The notes under the pieces: generated by a model
Databases searched by the model: none
Told to the model about the DNA's origin: nothing
The model's input: the letters and a program-made list of their open reading frames with translations, nothing else
Assembly: GCF_021531915.1 (NCBI RefSeq)
Contig: NZ_JAFBIV010000001.1
Location: 1 to 64,000 of the forward strand
DNA length: 64,000 nt
DNA from: Oscillibacter valericigenes
Lineage (GTDB): Bacteria > Bacillota > Clostridia > Oscillospirales > Oscillospiraceae
Direction of reading: 5' to 3'
Part shown: positions 17,601-25,353 of the stretch, piece after piece
Layout: each line of letters begins with the position of its first letter
Numbering within the stretch: position 1 is the stretch's first letter
Translations under genes and position numbers: made by a program

Positions 17601-17696
17601 ACTGCCACCAAGGCTGGCCTGTCTGCCAACTCCGAGGTCACCTTCGACGTGGTTGTCTATCAGGCTAATGGTACCACTGTTGTGGTTCCTGCTTGA
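14694..17696 (+). CDS. Probable S-layer protein with N-terminal SLH domains
   Basis: A 1000-residue secreted protein: signal peptide (cleavage after SAGA, about residue 24), three SLH-type domains (about 25-80, with GYTDGTFKP; 88-145, with GYTDGSFRP; a divergent third at about 150-205), then about 790 residues of beta-rich, low-Cys sequence, ending in an Ig-like domain (about 925-1000). Codon use is strongly biased to GCT, GTC, AAG, AAC and GAC compared with neighbours, as expected for a very highly expressed gene. The architecture fits a paracrystalline S-layer subunit held by SLH domains to wall polymer. AAGGAGG stands seven bases before the ATG. Confidence 0.88.
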   Translation: MKKFLSLVLALIMTMSLVTISAGAKDFTDDDKVTYEEAVAVMSEIGVIDGYTDGTFKPQSGLTRGAAAKIICNMILGPTTAAALRADTAPFKDVPVDHTFAGYIAYCAQQGIISGYTDGSFRPAAPLTNFAFMKMLLGALGYNAEVEGYVGGNCFINVAKQAIGIGLNAGLTEDFDGGKYATREEAALFAFNTLKATMVDYDTTITVGNVTIAGSRAYEVSNNARVEGIKEDNKMQFAEKYFTKLSVEASTDAFERPTNDWTYDKKAVGSFVDYTKLVTSFEGEVTGKDLYNALTAATIKNNTGYVFIDGKDGKFNAAALGKNKTEALYGTDNGVLTEVYFDKDNSEFTIAVINTYLAEADADYNEKMDNLSLTIYGLEGGVKTAKEDDDADVSADDFALVEDAEDGDFFLVTYAKDAVQSMELPEIVEDVTLKSFKKTSSVTTTEGDTYKYSSSATYDVEVLDEYDQDNMKETTYKVYLDTYGHLIGIEIVEDVKNYVFVTGYETFNSVLSNAKAEAFAIFMDGTAETITVKDAAKTKEGDNSTAWKALTGNEKLNTWYTYKTDKNGYYTLEPVAQNITGDVKVAQGWDQTNDKELNKNHVSLKDTAGDKNHAYANDDTIFLTAKVKNVGKGEQITGVAAVATGIKNVNLKLDGTSNPEGAYFLYGKNGYIIAAVVVADDLAASSNYAYIIGSVSQEDYDSAEDVWTWHRSAVIDGKEVVLKEQGTSLTYLGKDADNGNMQTYGWYKMSYDADGYVMGAEPVTDWDTGAGLDKDTIAVDHVVYFNNGISSAPADSSYDKEDVVLVRQNMTAGSTKLTLEGHTVYVSEDPTHDYGIDIMPDADAVLIYKKDGKDGKKAFFNEESGNVAAAIKMMESDDFNGVVYFVMKDGVATSVIIKCTDNWTTKDAEGTTPIITDVAKVEISTATTTVTLTLAEGKTAITPAAAKAAAGVALEDDGYVVTGWNNMAVTATKAGLSANSEVTFDVVVYQANGTTVVVPA

Positions 17697-17730
17697 TTTG
17701 AGTTTCGCTTGAATCTCTGAATAAGCAGCA

Positions 17731-17764
17731 AAAATGCCCCCGGACTTCGGTCCGGGGGCATTTT
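17731..17764. terminator. Terminator of the S-layer gene
   Basis: TGCCCCCGGAC, a TTCG tetraloop and the complement, flanked by AAAA and TTTT, so it also serves the convergent minus-strand gene ending at 17769. Confidence 0.93.
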
Positions 17765-17768
17765 CCAG

Positions 17769-18218
17769 TTATTTGGTTGCAAAAAGCGCAAAATAGTAAT
17801 AGGTCTGACCAGGGTTGTTGAGCTGTGTGCCATAGGAACTTGTGTTATACCAGGAGATTGTGCCGCCGTTCCAGTTCACGTAACAATAGTAAGAACTGCC
17901 GGGTTGATGGGTGGTTTCGCACCCACGGTGCATCATCAAGAGGGAACTGCTTTTGTCCGAAATGAAAAGCAAAACAGGCTCCTTCTCAAAGGCCAGTGTA
18001 TTGGGACCGTCCTTTCCATAGGTGCCCGTTCCTGTATAAGTGCCGGTGACGATTTCACAGTTGCCGCACAGCGCCAGTGCTGCCGTCATGGCCACCAGCT
18101 CGTCCCGCTGCTCCGCCAGCGCCTGGTCCACTTTGGCGTTGTCCGCGTTGAAGTCCTCCATCATGATGCGGTCCCCGGCGTCCCATTGATTCAGTCCGTA
18201 ATTTGCTGTCTGTTCCAT
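17769..18218 (-). CDS. Orphan phage-tail-like hypothetical protein
   Basis: A 149-residue protein. The N-terminus (NYGLNQWDAGDRIMMEDFNA followed by a short helix) is the type seen at the start of Firmicute phage tail or base-plate-associated proteins; the rest is Gly/Ser/Tyr-rich and beta-like (TGTYTGTGTYGKDG ... SSYYCYVNWNGG). AAGGAGGT six bases before the ATG supports this start over longer readings. No other phage gene lies nearby. It may be a domesticated tail-fibre-like or surface-decorating protein; function unknown. Confidence 0.7.
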   Translation of the reverse strand: MEQTANYGLNQWDAGDRIMMEDFNADNAKVDQALAEQRDELVAMTAALALCGNCEIVTGTYTGTGTYGKDGPNTLAFEKEPVLLFISDKSSSLLMMHRGCETTHQPGSSYYCYVNWNGGTISWYNTSSYGTQLNNPGQTYYYFALFATK

Positions 18219-18309
18219 GAGTGACCTCCTTGTAAAATGGTTATTTATTTGATGCATAGTTGTAACATAAAAGGAGGCGCGGCATCGTGTGTTGCCCGTG
18301 GCCGTGCAA

Positions 18310-18342
18310 CAAAAAGAAAAAAACCTCCCCTGTCGGGGAGGA
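18310..18342 (-). terminator. Terminator of the large modular SLH gene
   Basis: On the minus strand CCTCCCC, a GACA loop and GGGGAGG followed by a T-rich run. A second long hairpin (18348-18379, AAAGGGGAGGGG with complement) precedes it after the stop codon. Confidence 0.85.
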
Positions 18343-18387
18343 GCATCCAAAGGGGAGGGGCTTCGGCCCCTCCCCTTTGCGGATCAC

Positions 18388-21300
18388 TTATTTTCTGTAC
18401 TGCCCCATCCGCCAGACGATGGCGGAGACCTGACCGCGGGTCAGGGTGTTGCCGGGCTTGTAGGTGCTGGTGCCGTTGGAGAAGTATCCCTCCACGATGC
18501 CCGCCTCGTTCAGGGCCTGGACGCTGGCGTCCGTGGTATCCGTGAAGGGCTTCACGCTGGAGACCTTGGATGTATCCAGCTTCATGGCCCCGGCGGCCAG
18601 CTGGGCCACCTGCAGGCGGGTGATGGGGGCGCTGAGGTTCACATTGCTGCGGGTGATGATGCCCTCCGCCCGGGCCTTGGCCAGATAGCCGCTGAAGGGA
18701 TTGCTGTCCGTGGGCTTCTGCTCGGGATAGCCCGCCGCCAGCATGATCAGCTTCAGGGCCGCACCGTAGGAGATCTTGTTGTCGGGCTTGAAGCTGCCGT
18801 CGGTGTAGCCGTCAATGACGCCTGCGTCGGACAGCTCCGCCACGTACTTGTAGCACCAGGTGGAGGCGGTCACGTCGCTGAACTTCTTCTGGGTGTTCAC
18901 CACGCCGAGGCTGAACTTGCCCACGCCCAGGGCCTTGCCGGTGCTGTCACAGACCGCGTAGGGGATCTCCACGTTGCCGGTGAAGCCCGCCGCCGGGACG
19001 AACCGCAGCTGGCTGATGGTCCAGGTGCCGCTGCTGTATCCGTACACCGTGCTGGTGTCCGCCTTGCGGGTGGTGCCGGTGCCCACGTACACGGTGCCCT
19101 TGGCGCTGGCGGGCAGGCTCAGCAGCTGGATGCCGTAGAAGGTGCCCACGCTCTTGGCCACCGCTGCCGCGATGGAGGGCGCCGGGAAGCTGACAGAGGT
19201 GCCCTTGGTAATGACGCCGTAGACCTCGGGCACGGTGGCGGAGGCGGTCACGCTGATGATGGCGATACCGGTGACTGCCACGCCGCCGGTGCCGTAGGCG
19301 GTGAAGGGAATGGCGGCGCAGTAGTTGCTGCCGGAGGGCACGTAGGTCAGCTCAGAGAGCGTGTACTGCGCGGCGGAGGTGGGGCTGACGTAGTAGGCCT
19401 GGGTGGTGCAGTTGGCCGCCGTCAGCTGCAGGCGGGCCGTGGTGCCGTACTGGCTGGCGCTGTAGTAGTTGTAGTACAGGCCGCCCACGCTGGGCACGCC
19501 CAGCAGCTTCACATACTGCAGGGTGCTGGTGGGGTACTTGGACCGCAGGAAGCGGGAGAAGTCGTTGGCCTTCAGCTGCACTTTCGTGGTGCTGGTGGTC
19601 TGGTACAGGATGTCGCCCGCCGCGGTGCCGGTGGTGGTCGTGGTCTCAGGGGCGATGACCACGGTGCCGTCCACATAGCGGCTGCTGTTGTAGTAGGCCC
19701 GGAATTCCAGGGTCACGGCCTTGTCGAAGCCGCTGCCCGCCACAAAGCTCAGCTTGCTGAGGGGATAGGCGGTGTCGTCGTTGTCGGGCATGGCGCTGGT
19801 GTCATAGTAGAAGGTGGCGTCTTCCAGGCCGCCGGCGGTGAAGCGCTCCTGAGAGGACCGGCCGTAGTTATAGTACATGTAGCCGGTGGTGGAGCTGAGG
19901 TTGTCCGAGCCGGTGAAGACCACGTATTTCAGGGTGTAGTTCTTGTAAGTCTCCTGGAAATAGTCGTTGAAATCGTCCTCGTCAAAGACGGTCTCCTTCT
20001 GCGCGGTGCCCTTGTAGTTGATGTCGCCCTCACCGGTGGTGCCGTCGCCGATCTCGATCACCAGGGTGCCGCTGGCCTTCCGGGTGGTATTGTAGTAGGC
20101 GGTGAAGTCCAGCTCCACGGTGCGCTTGGCGGCGCTCTTGGGAGCCACAAAGCTCAGGTCCGCCAGGGCATAGTCCCCGTCGGAGGCGGAGCTGTAATAG
20201 AATTTGTAGTCGTCGATGCTGGTCTTGTTGAAGGACTTTTCGCCGGAGCCCTTGTAGTCATAATAGACCGTACCGGTGGAGGTGCTGAGGGTGTCCGTGG
20301 TAGAGAACTCCACATACTTGATGGTGGAGGTGGAGTTGGTCTCATCCCGGAAGAACTTGTTGAAGTCCGTTTTGTCGAATTCCACTTCCTCGCCGGGATT
20401 TACCTTGTAGGTGATGTTGCCGCCGGAGTTGTCCTCTCCCACCACCAGCTTCAGGGTGCCGGTCATACTGTTGCTGTTGGTGCCGTAGGCGGTAAAAGTG
20501 ACGGACAGAGTGTCGTCTTTTGCGCTGCTGGGGGCTTTCAGGGCCAGATCGCTGAGGGGGTAATCACCATAGCTGGAACTGCTGTAATAGAAGTCCTTGC
20601 CGGTGAAGGAGGAGCGGGTCAGATCATCGCCGTCGCAGGTGACAACGCCCTCAAAGCCGGAGTAGGCGGAGCTGGTCACGCTGAACCTCACATAGCGGAA
20701 GGTGCCGGAGCATTCGGAGTCATAGGCGGCCTTGAAGTCGCTGACATCAAAGCTCACGGACTTGCCGGGCTTGACGGTATAGGTGATGTCGCTGCCGGAG
20801 CCGTCGCCATCCACCACCAGCTTCAGGGTGCCGGTCATACTGTTGCTGTTGGTGCCGTAGGCGGTGTAGGTGACGGACAGAGTGTCGTCTTTTGCGCTGC
20901 TGGGGGCTTTCAGGGCCAGATCGCTGAGGGGGTAATCACCATAGCTGGAACTGCTGTAGTAGAAGTCGTTGCCGATGAAGGCAGAGCGGGTCAGATCATC
21001 GCCGTCGCAGGTGACAACGCCTTCAAAACCGGAGTAGGCGGTGCTGGTCACGCTGAACCTCACATAGCGGAAGGTGCCGGAGCACTCGGAATCATAGGCG
21101 GCCTTGAAGTCGCTGACATCGAAGCTCACGGATTTGCCGGGCTTGACGGTGTAGGTGATGTCGGAAGTGCTCGTCACATCATAGACGGCGTAATAGGTGA
21201 CATTGGAATTTACGGTCGTGTTTGCCACCGCAGAAGAGGAGTAATAATAGGTGCGGCCGTCCCATGCGGCAGAAGTGCCGGGATTGGAAGTGGTCCAGCC

Positions 21301-22068
21301 CAAGAACTTATAGTTGCCGCTATAGGGGTAGACAGGCGTGCCGGGATTGGCGGGCTTGCTGCCCTTGGTAATGCTGGTGGACCAGTAGGTGCTGGAGCCG
21401 TTTTTGAAGGTGACGGTCACCTTGCTGGTAATTTGCTGTCCGCAGACTGTGCAGACTCCGTTTGCATTCAAAGTGTGGTTACCGGTAGCAGGGATGGTTT
21501 CGGTCTCTTTAGCAGTACAGCCAGAACGGTTGCAGCTTCGGGTTTTGCTGCCGGCAGTACCACAGGTAGCGGGAGTGACGGTTGTCCAGCTGCCCCAATC
21601 GTGATTGTTGGGGTCAATATCGATCTGCTCAGTAGTTGTATTATCACCCCGACTGCAGACGCCTGTTTTCAAACCAGTGGAGACGCAGGTTGCAGGCGTG
21701 TTGACCGTCCACGTGTAGTCATGTCCGGTTGCCTTTGTGGTATCGCTTTCTTTCTCCGAACATCTTTTGCAAGTGCGAGTACGGTTAGCGTCGGCTGTAC
21801 AAGTGGCTTCGGTGCCTACCCATTCGCCCCAGTCATGGCCAAGGGCAGTTAAATAAGCGGTATCAGCATTTCCGCACTCAGAACAATGACGGGTTTGTAC
21901 GCCTTGTTCAGTACAGGTTGCCGGAGTAGTGGTCGTAAATTGCCCCCACTGATGGCTCTTTCCAAGAGACTCACAGTTCACTGCCGCCAACGCCGCAGGC
22001 ATCAGGCTGACCATCATGGCCAGGACCAGCAGGACTGCCGGCAGCTGCTTCCTCAAAAATCGTTTCAT
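18388..22068 (-). CDS. Large modular SLH surface protein with Cys-rich and tandem repeat modules
   Basis: A 1226-residue secreted protein. Order: signal peptide (to about 29, after ALA); four Cys-paired modules (about 30-190) of the type GHDWGEW...ATC...R.C..C; an InlB B-repeat-like domain (about 195-275); five to six related beta modules (about 280-900), the first two nearly identical with a 124-residue period; further beta domains; and three C-terminal SLH domains (about 1035-1226, GYTDGSFKP and GYFSNGTSTYKPGN). It is expected to be wall-bound and extracellular, perhaps an adhesin; ligand unknown. GGAGGGG precedes the ATG at 22066-22068. Confidence 0.9.
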   Translation of the reverse strand: MKRFLRKQLPAVLLVLAMMVSLMPAALAAVNCESLGKSHQWGQFTTTTPATCTEQGVQTRHCSECGNADTAYLTALGHDWGEWVGTEATCTADANRTRTCKRCSEKESDTTKATGHDYTWTVNTPATCVSTGLKTGVCSRGDNTTTEQIDIDPNNHDWGSWTTVTPATCGTAGSKTRSCNRSGCTAKETETIPATGNHTLNANGVCTVCGQQITSKVTVTFKNGSSTYWSTSITKGSKPANPGTPVYPYSGNYKFLGWTTSNPGTSAAWDGRTYYYSSSAVANTTVNSNVTYYAVYDVTSTSDITYTVKPGKSVSFDVSDFKAAYDSECSGTFRYVRFSVTSTAYSGFEGVVTCDGDDLTRSAFIGNDFYYSSSSYGDYPLSDLALKAPSSAKDDTLSVTYTAYGTNSNSMTGTLKLVVDGDGSGSDITYTVKPGKSVSFDVSDFKAAYDSECSGTFRYVRFSVTSSAYSGFEGVVTCDGDDLTRSSFTGKDFYYSSSSYGDYPLSDLALKAPSSAKDDTLSVTFTAYGTNSNSMTGTLKLVVGEDNSGGNITYKVNPGEEVEFDKTDFNKFFRDETNSTSTIKYVEFSTTDTLSTSTGTVYYDYKGSGEKSFNKTSIDDYKFYYSSASDGDYALADLSFVAPKSAAKRTVELDFTAYYNTTRKASGTLVIEIGDGTTGEGDINYKGTAQKETVFDEDDFNDYFQETYKNYTLKYVVFTGSDNLSSTTGYMYYNYGRSSQERFTAGGLEDATFYYDTSAMPDNDDTAYPLSKLSFVAGSGFDKAVTLEFRAYYNSSRYVDGTVVIAPETTTTTGTAAGDILYQTTSTTKVQLKANDFSRFLRSKYPTSTLQYVKLLGVPSVGGLYYNYYSASQYGTTARLQLTAANCTTQAYYVSPTSAAQYTLSELTYVPSGSNYCAAIPFTAYGTGGVAVTGIAIISVTASATVPEVYGVITKGTSVSFPAPSIAAAVAKSVGTFYGIQLLSLPASAKGTVYVGTGTTRKADTSTVYGYSSGTWTISQLRFVPAAGFTGNVEIPYAVCDSTGKALGVGKFSLGVVNTQKKFSDVTASTWCYKYVAELSDAGVIDGYTDGSFKPDNKISYGAALKLIMLAAGYPEQKPTDSNPFSGYLAKARAEGIITRSNVNLSAPITRLQVAQLAAGAMKLDTSKVSSVKPFTDTTDASVQALNEAGIVEGYFSNGTSTYKPGNTLTRGQVSAIVWRMGQYRK
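20445..21170 (-). repeat. In-frame 372-bp tandem repeat within the SLH gene
   Basis: Two adjacent copies offset by 372 bp (124 codons) are almost identical over most of their length; later modules in the protein are diverged relatives. Such similarity allows slippage or recombination that changes the module number. Confidence 0.88.
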
Positions 22069-22230
22069 AAAATCCCCTCCATAAAAAAGTCGGATCGTGG
22101 TTACATAATATACCTTCTTATAACATAGCTGAAAGCGGCGCTGCAATCATGAACAAATTATGAACATACATGCCTTCCGGGAAACCTGAACGGAAACGTC
22201 ACAAAAGGACCGCAAAACCGCAGGTTTCCC

Positions 22231-22259
22231 TTTACAAATCCGCACACTTCCTATATAAT
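22231..22259 (+). promoter_or_regulatory. Promoter of prfB
   Basis: TTTACA, a 17-base spacer and TATAAT, about 38 bases before the ATG. Confidence 0.82.
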
Positions 22260-22297
22260 ACTATGGCTAATGAAATTCGAAAAATGGAGAACATGTC

Positions 22298-23422
22298 ATG
22301 GCTTTGATCGAATATGATTCTTATAAGCAGAAGCTCCGGGAGCTGGGCCCCGAGCTGGAAAAGCTGGCCGCTGCCCTGGACATTGAGAGTGCCAAGCAGG
22401 AGGCTGCACGCCTGGAGGACGAGACTGCCCAGGATGGCTTCTGGAACGACCTGGAGCGGTCCCAGAAGGTGCAGATGCGCCTGAAGCAGCTGCAGAACAA
22501 GATCGCCCGCCAGGAAAAGCTGGTCTCCGCCTGGGAGGATCTGACCACCCTGTGCGAAATGGGCCAGGAGGAGGACGACGCCGACATCCTGGAGGAACTA
22601 AAGAGTGAGTTCGCAGACTTGGAAGAGAAGGTTGAGGAGACCCGCATGACCACCCTGCTCTCCGGTGAGTACGACAACTCCAACGCCATTCTGCAGTTCC
22701 ATGCCGGCGCCGGCGGCACCGAGGCCCAGGACTGGGCCCAGATGCTCTACCGCATGTACACCCGCTGGGCCGAGCGCCACGGCTTTGTCTATAAAATTCT
22801 GGACTATGAAGAGGGCGACGAGGCCGGCATCAAGTCCGCTGCCATCTCCATCGAGGGCGAAAACGCCTATGGCCTTCTGAAGAGCGAGAACGGCGTCCAC
22901 CGGCTGGTCCGGGTGTCCCCCTTTGACGCCAACGCCCGCCGCCAGACCTCCTTCGCCGCCATCGAGGTCATGCCGGAGCTGGAGAACGACGACTCCATTG
23001 AGATCCGGGAAGAGGACATCGAAATGCAGGTCTACCGCGCCTCCGGCGCAGGCGGCCAGCACGTCAACAAGACCTCCTCCGCCGTTCGCCTGACCCACAA
23101 GCCCACCGGCATCGTGGTGGCGTCACAGCAGGAGCGCAGCCAGTTCCAGAACAAGGACAACTGTATGAAGATGCTGAGGGCCAAGCTGCTGGAGCTGAAG
23201 GCGCAGCAGCACGCGGAGAAGATCTCCGACATCAAGGGCGTCCAGCTGAAGATCGAGTGGGGCAGCCAGATCCGGTCCTACGTGTTCATGCCCTACCAGA
23301 TGGTGAAGGATACCCGCACCGGCTACGAGACCGGCAACATCGACAACGTGATGGACGGCGATCTGGATGGCTTCCTGAATGCCTACCTGACCCAGCTGGC
23401 AACAGGCGAGCTGAAAAAGTAA
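22298..23422 (+). CDS. prfB: Peptide chain release factor 2
   Basis: A 374-residue class-I release factor that hydrolyses peptidyl-tRNA at UGA and UAA. The stop-reading SPF tripeptide (VRVSPFDANARRQ) and the catalytic GGQ loop (SGAGGQHVNKTSSAVR) are intact. The whole protein is encoded in one frame: the region where most bacteria have the CTTTGA +1 frameshift signal reads through as LAAALDIESAK, so there is no programmed frameshift. A displaced copy of the last 21 codons and stop lies at 23560-23625. Confidence 0.96.
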   Translation: MALIEYDSYKQKLRELGPELEKLAAALDIESAKQEAARLEDETAQDGFWNDLERSQKVQMRLKQLQNKIARQEKLVSAWEDLTTLCEMGQEEDDADILEELKSEFADLEEKVEETRMTTLLSGEYDNSNAILQFHAGAGGTEAQDWAQMLYRMYTRWAERHGFVYKILDYEEGDEAGIKSAAISIEGENAYGLLKSENGVHRLVRVSPFDANARRQTSFAAIEVMPELENDDSIEIREEDIEMQVYRASGAGGQHVNKTSSAVRLTHKPTGIVVASQQERSQFQNKDNCMKMLRAKLLELKAQQHAEKISDIKGVQLKIEWGSQIRSYVFMPYQMVKDTRTGYETGNIDNVMDGDLDGFLNAYLTQLATGELKK

Positions 23423-23559
23423 CAGAAAGCAACGAGCCGTCCCCCGCCGTGAATGCGGCGTCCAAGCGTTTTGCGAAGCAAAACCTTGAAATGGACGGGC
23501 TTTGCCCGGCCATTTGAGTCAAATGCGGGGCCCCCGCGCGTCTCTGGCGCGTGGGGTGC
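23423..23559 (+). repeat. Palindrome-rich insert between two copies of the prfB 3' end
   Basis: 137 bases with several small-loop hairpins: CGCCG/CGGCG, GTTTTGC/GCAAAAC (23468-23474 with 23478-23484), AAATGG plus CGGGC against GCCCG plus CCATTT (23489-23515), GCGGGG/CCCCGC and CGCG/CGCG. No coding potential. It separates the working prfB end from a second prfB end. Confidence 0.75.
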
Positions 23560-23625
23560 GGCGATCTGGACGGGTTCCTGAACGCCTATCTGACCCAGCT
23601 GGCCACCGGCGAGCTGAAAAAGTAA
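23560..23625 (+). pseudogene. Displaced second copy of the prfB 3' end
   Basis: 66 bases encode the same last 21 residues and stop as 23357-23422, offset by 203. The six differences are all synonymous third-position changes. It has no start and is not translated in the current arrangement. A likely terminator (23637-23667) follows this copy rather than the working one. Confidence 0.9.
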
Positions 23626-23636
23626 ATGCACCTGAA

Positions 23637-23667
23637 AAGGCGCGGCTGTAAGAGCCGCGTCCTTTTT
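23637..23667 (+). terminator. Terminator after the displaced prfB end
   Basis: AGGCGCGGCT, a short loop and AGCCGCGTCCTTTTT form a stem with a T run (G-T pairs at the base). It is probably the original prfB terminator. Confidence 0.75.
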
Positions 23668-23702
23668 CTTCCGAGTTTTCACCATAGAAAGGAATATCAG
23701 AA

Positions 23703-25097
23703 ATGAACGATCAAACCCACGCCGCCGGCGCGGCACCTCAGGAAAACAAAATGGGCGTCATGCCGGTTGGCCGCCTGCTGGCGGGCATGGCTGTGCCCAT
23801 GATGATCTCCATGCTGGTCCAGGCCCTGTACAACGTGGTGGACAGCGTGTTTGTCTCCCGCATCAGTGAGAACGCCTTCAACGCCGTGAGCCTGGCCTTT
23901 CCCCTCCAGAGCCTGATGATTGCCGTAGGCGCTGGCACCGCTGTGGGCATCAACGCCCTGCTGTCCCGCTCCCTAGGCGAGAAGAAACAGGATATGGCGG
24001 ACCGGGCCGCGGGCACGGGCATTTTCCTGTCCCTGTGCAGCGCCGTGGTGTTTGCGCTCATCGGCATCTTCCTCTCCTGGCCCTTCTTCATGGCCCAGGC
24101 CAAGAGCGTGCCGGAGATCGTGGAGATGGGCACTGCCTATACCCGCATCTGCCTGGGCCTGTCCGTGGGCATCTTCTGCCAGTTCTGCTTTGAGCGGCTG
24201 CTGCAATCCACCGGCCGCACCACCCTGGCCATGATCACCCAGCTGGCAGGCGCCATTACCAATATCGTACTGGACCCCATCTTCATCTTCGGTCTGCTGG
24301 GTATGCCTAAGCTGGGTGTGGCGGGCGCCGCAGTTGCCACAGTGCTGGGGCAGTTCGTGGGCGCCATCCTGGCGATCATCATGAATCTGAAATGCAACCA
24401 CGACATTCATATCCGTTCCAGCCTGATCCGCCCGGACAAGGTTGCGGTCAAGGAGATCTACCGGGTGGGTATCCCCTCCATCGTCATGCAGTCCATCGGC
24501 TCCATCATGACCTTCGGCATGAACAAGATCCTGTTCGTGTTCACTCCCACCGCCACGGCGGTGTTCGGCGCCTATTTCAAGATCCAGAGCTTCATCTTCA
24601 TGCCCATCTTCGGCCTGAACAACGGCATGGTGCCCATCATCTCCTATAACTACGGCGCCGCCCGGCCGGAGCGGGTGTGGAAGACCGTGCGGCTGACCAT
24701 CTTCACCGCTGTCGCCATCATGTTCCTGGGCTTCCTGGCCTTCCAGACCATCCCCGCCACGCTGCTGTCCCTGTTTGACGCCTCAGCGGAGATGACAGCC
24801 ATCGGTATTCCCGCCCTGCGGATCATCAGCATCTCCTTCCTGCTGGCGGGTTTCTGCATCATCGCCGGTTCCGTGTGCCAGGCCATCGGCAACCCCATGT
24901 ACAGCATGGTGGTTTCCGTGTGCCGCCAGCTGGTGGTACTGCTGCCGGCAGCGTGGCTCCTGGCCCAGACAGGCCGTCTGGAGCTGGTGTGGTGGTCCTT
25001 CCCCATTGCGGAGATCGCCTCCGTTACCCTCAGCGCCATCTTCCTCCGCCGCACTGTCCGCAGCGCCAACGCCCGCATGAAAGCGGCACAGGCGTGA
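23703..25097 (+). CDS. MATE family multidrug/metabolite exporter
   Basis: A 464-residue polytopic protein with twelve hydrophobic segments and the paired MATE halves (PMMISMLVQALYNVVDSVFV near 30 and a second MatE domain from about 250). MATE proteins export cationic or aromatic compounds using H+ or Na+ gradients; the Na+/H+ gradient could come from the Rnf complex. AAAGGAA precedes the ATG. A terminator hairpin at 25132 follows, extended by a repeat element. Substrate unknown. Confidence 0.93.
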   Translation: MNDQTHAAGAAPQENKMGVMPVGRLLAGMAVPMMISMLVQALYNVVDSVFVSRISENAFNAVSLAFPLQSLMIAVGAGTAVGINALLSRSLGEKKQDMADRAAGTGIFLSLCSAVVFALIGIFLSWPFFMAQAKSVPEIVEMGTAYTRICLGLSVGIFCQFCFERLLQSTGRTTLAMITQLAGAITNIVLDPIFIFGLLGMPKLGVAGAAVATVLGQFVGAILAIIMNLKCNHDIHIRSSLIRPDKVAVKEIYRVGIPSIVMQSIGSIMTFGMNKILFVFTPTATAVFGAYFKIQSFIFMPIFGLNNGMVPIISYNYGAARPERVWKTVRLTIFTAVAIMFLGFLAFQTIPATLLSLFDASAEMTAIGIPALRIISISFLLAGFCIIAGSVCQAIGNPMYSMVVSVCRQLVVLLPAAWLLAQTGRLELVWWSFPIAEIASVTLSAIFLRRTVRSANARMKAAQA

Positions 25098-25131
25098 GCC
25101 GACGGACAGAGAGACGTGGAGATATGACCAG

Positions 25132-25346
25132 GCGCCCCGGATGATTCCGGGGCGCCTTAGTCTGCTGATAAACCTGTAAGAGCTGAGCGACGGGAAGGAA
25201 GATAGTTACGAAAGAAACCCAGGAGGGGTGTCTTTCGTTTTCAATCACAAGTTTTTCGAACTTTTTGAAGTTCGAAAAACTTGCAGCAGCTTGTCGAAAA
25301 AGACTTTTTCGACAAGCTGGGGCGCCCCGGATGATTCCGGGGCGCC
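25132..25346 (+). repeat. Terminator-nested structured element, copy A
   Basis: Order: terminator hairpin GGCGCCCCGG/CCGGGGCGCC (25132-25157); linker; hairpin I ACGAAAGA/TCTTTCGT (25209-25239) with inner ACCC-AGGAG-GGGT; hairpin II (25250-25283); hairpin III (25288-25320, 15 bp with a three-base loop); then an identical copy of the terminator hairpin (25321-25346). Period 189 bp. Related copies lie at 26119-26332 and 51549-51772. The element reads in the same direction as the upstream MATE gene. Confidence 0.88.
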
Positions 25347-25353
25347 TGCTGCT

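Noticed and set aside
18289-21852. Plus-strand open frame of nearly 1190 codons across the large SLH gene
   Set aside because: Its repeats mirror the SLH protein modules on the other strand; the minus-strand reading has a signal peptide, SLH motifs and a ribosome site.
25200-25340. Copies A-C as remnants of a group IIC intron, which also favour terminators
   Set aside because: No domain V-like hairpin (AGC...AC catalytic triad) is seen, and group II introns do not leave a copy of the target hairpin at both ends; kept as an alternative only for the target preference.
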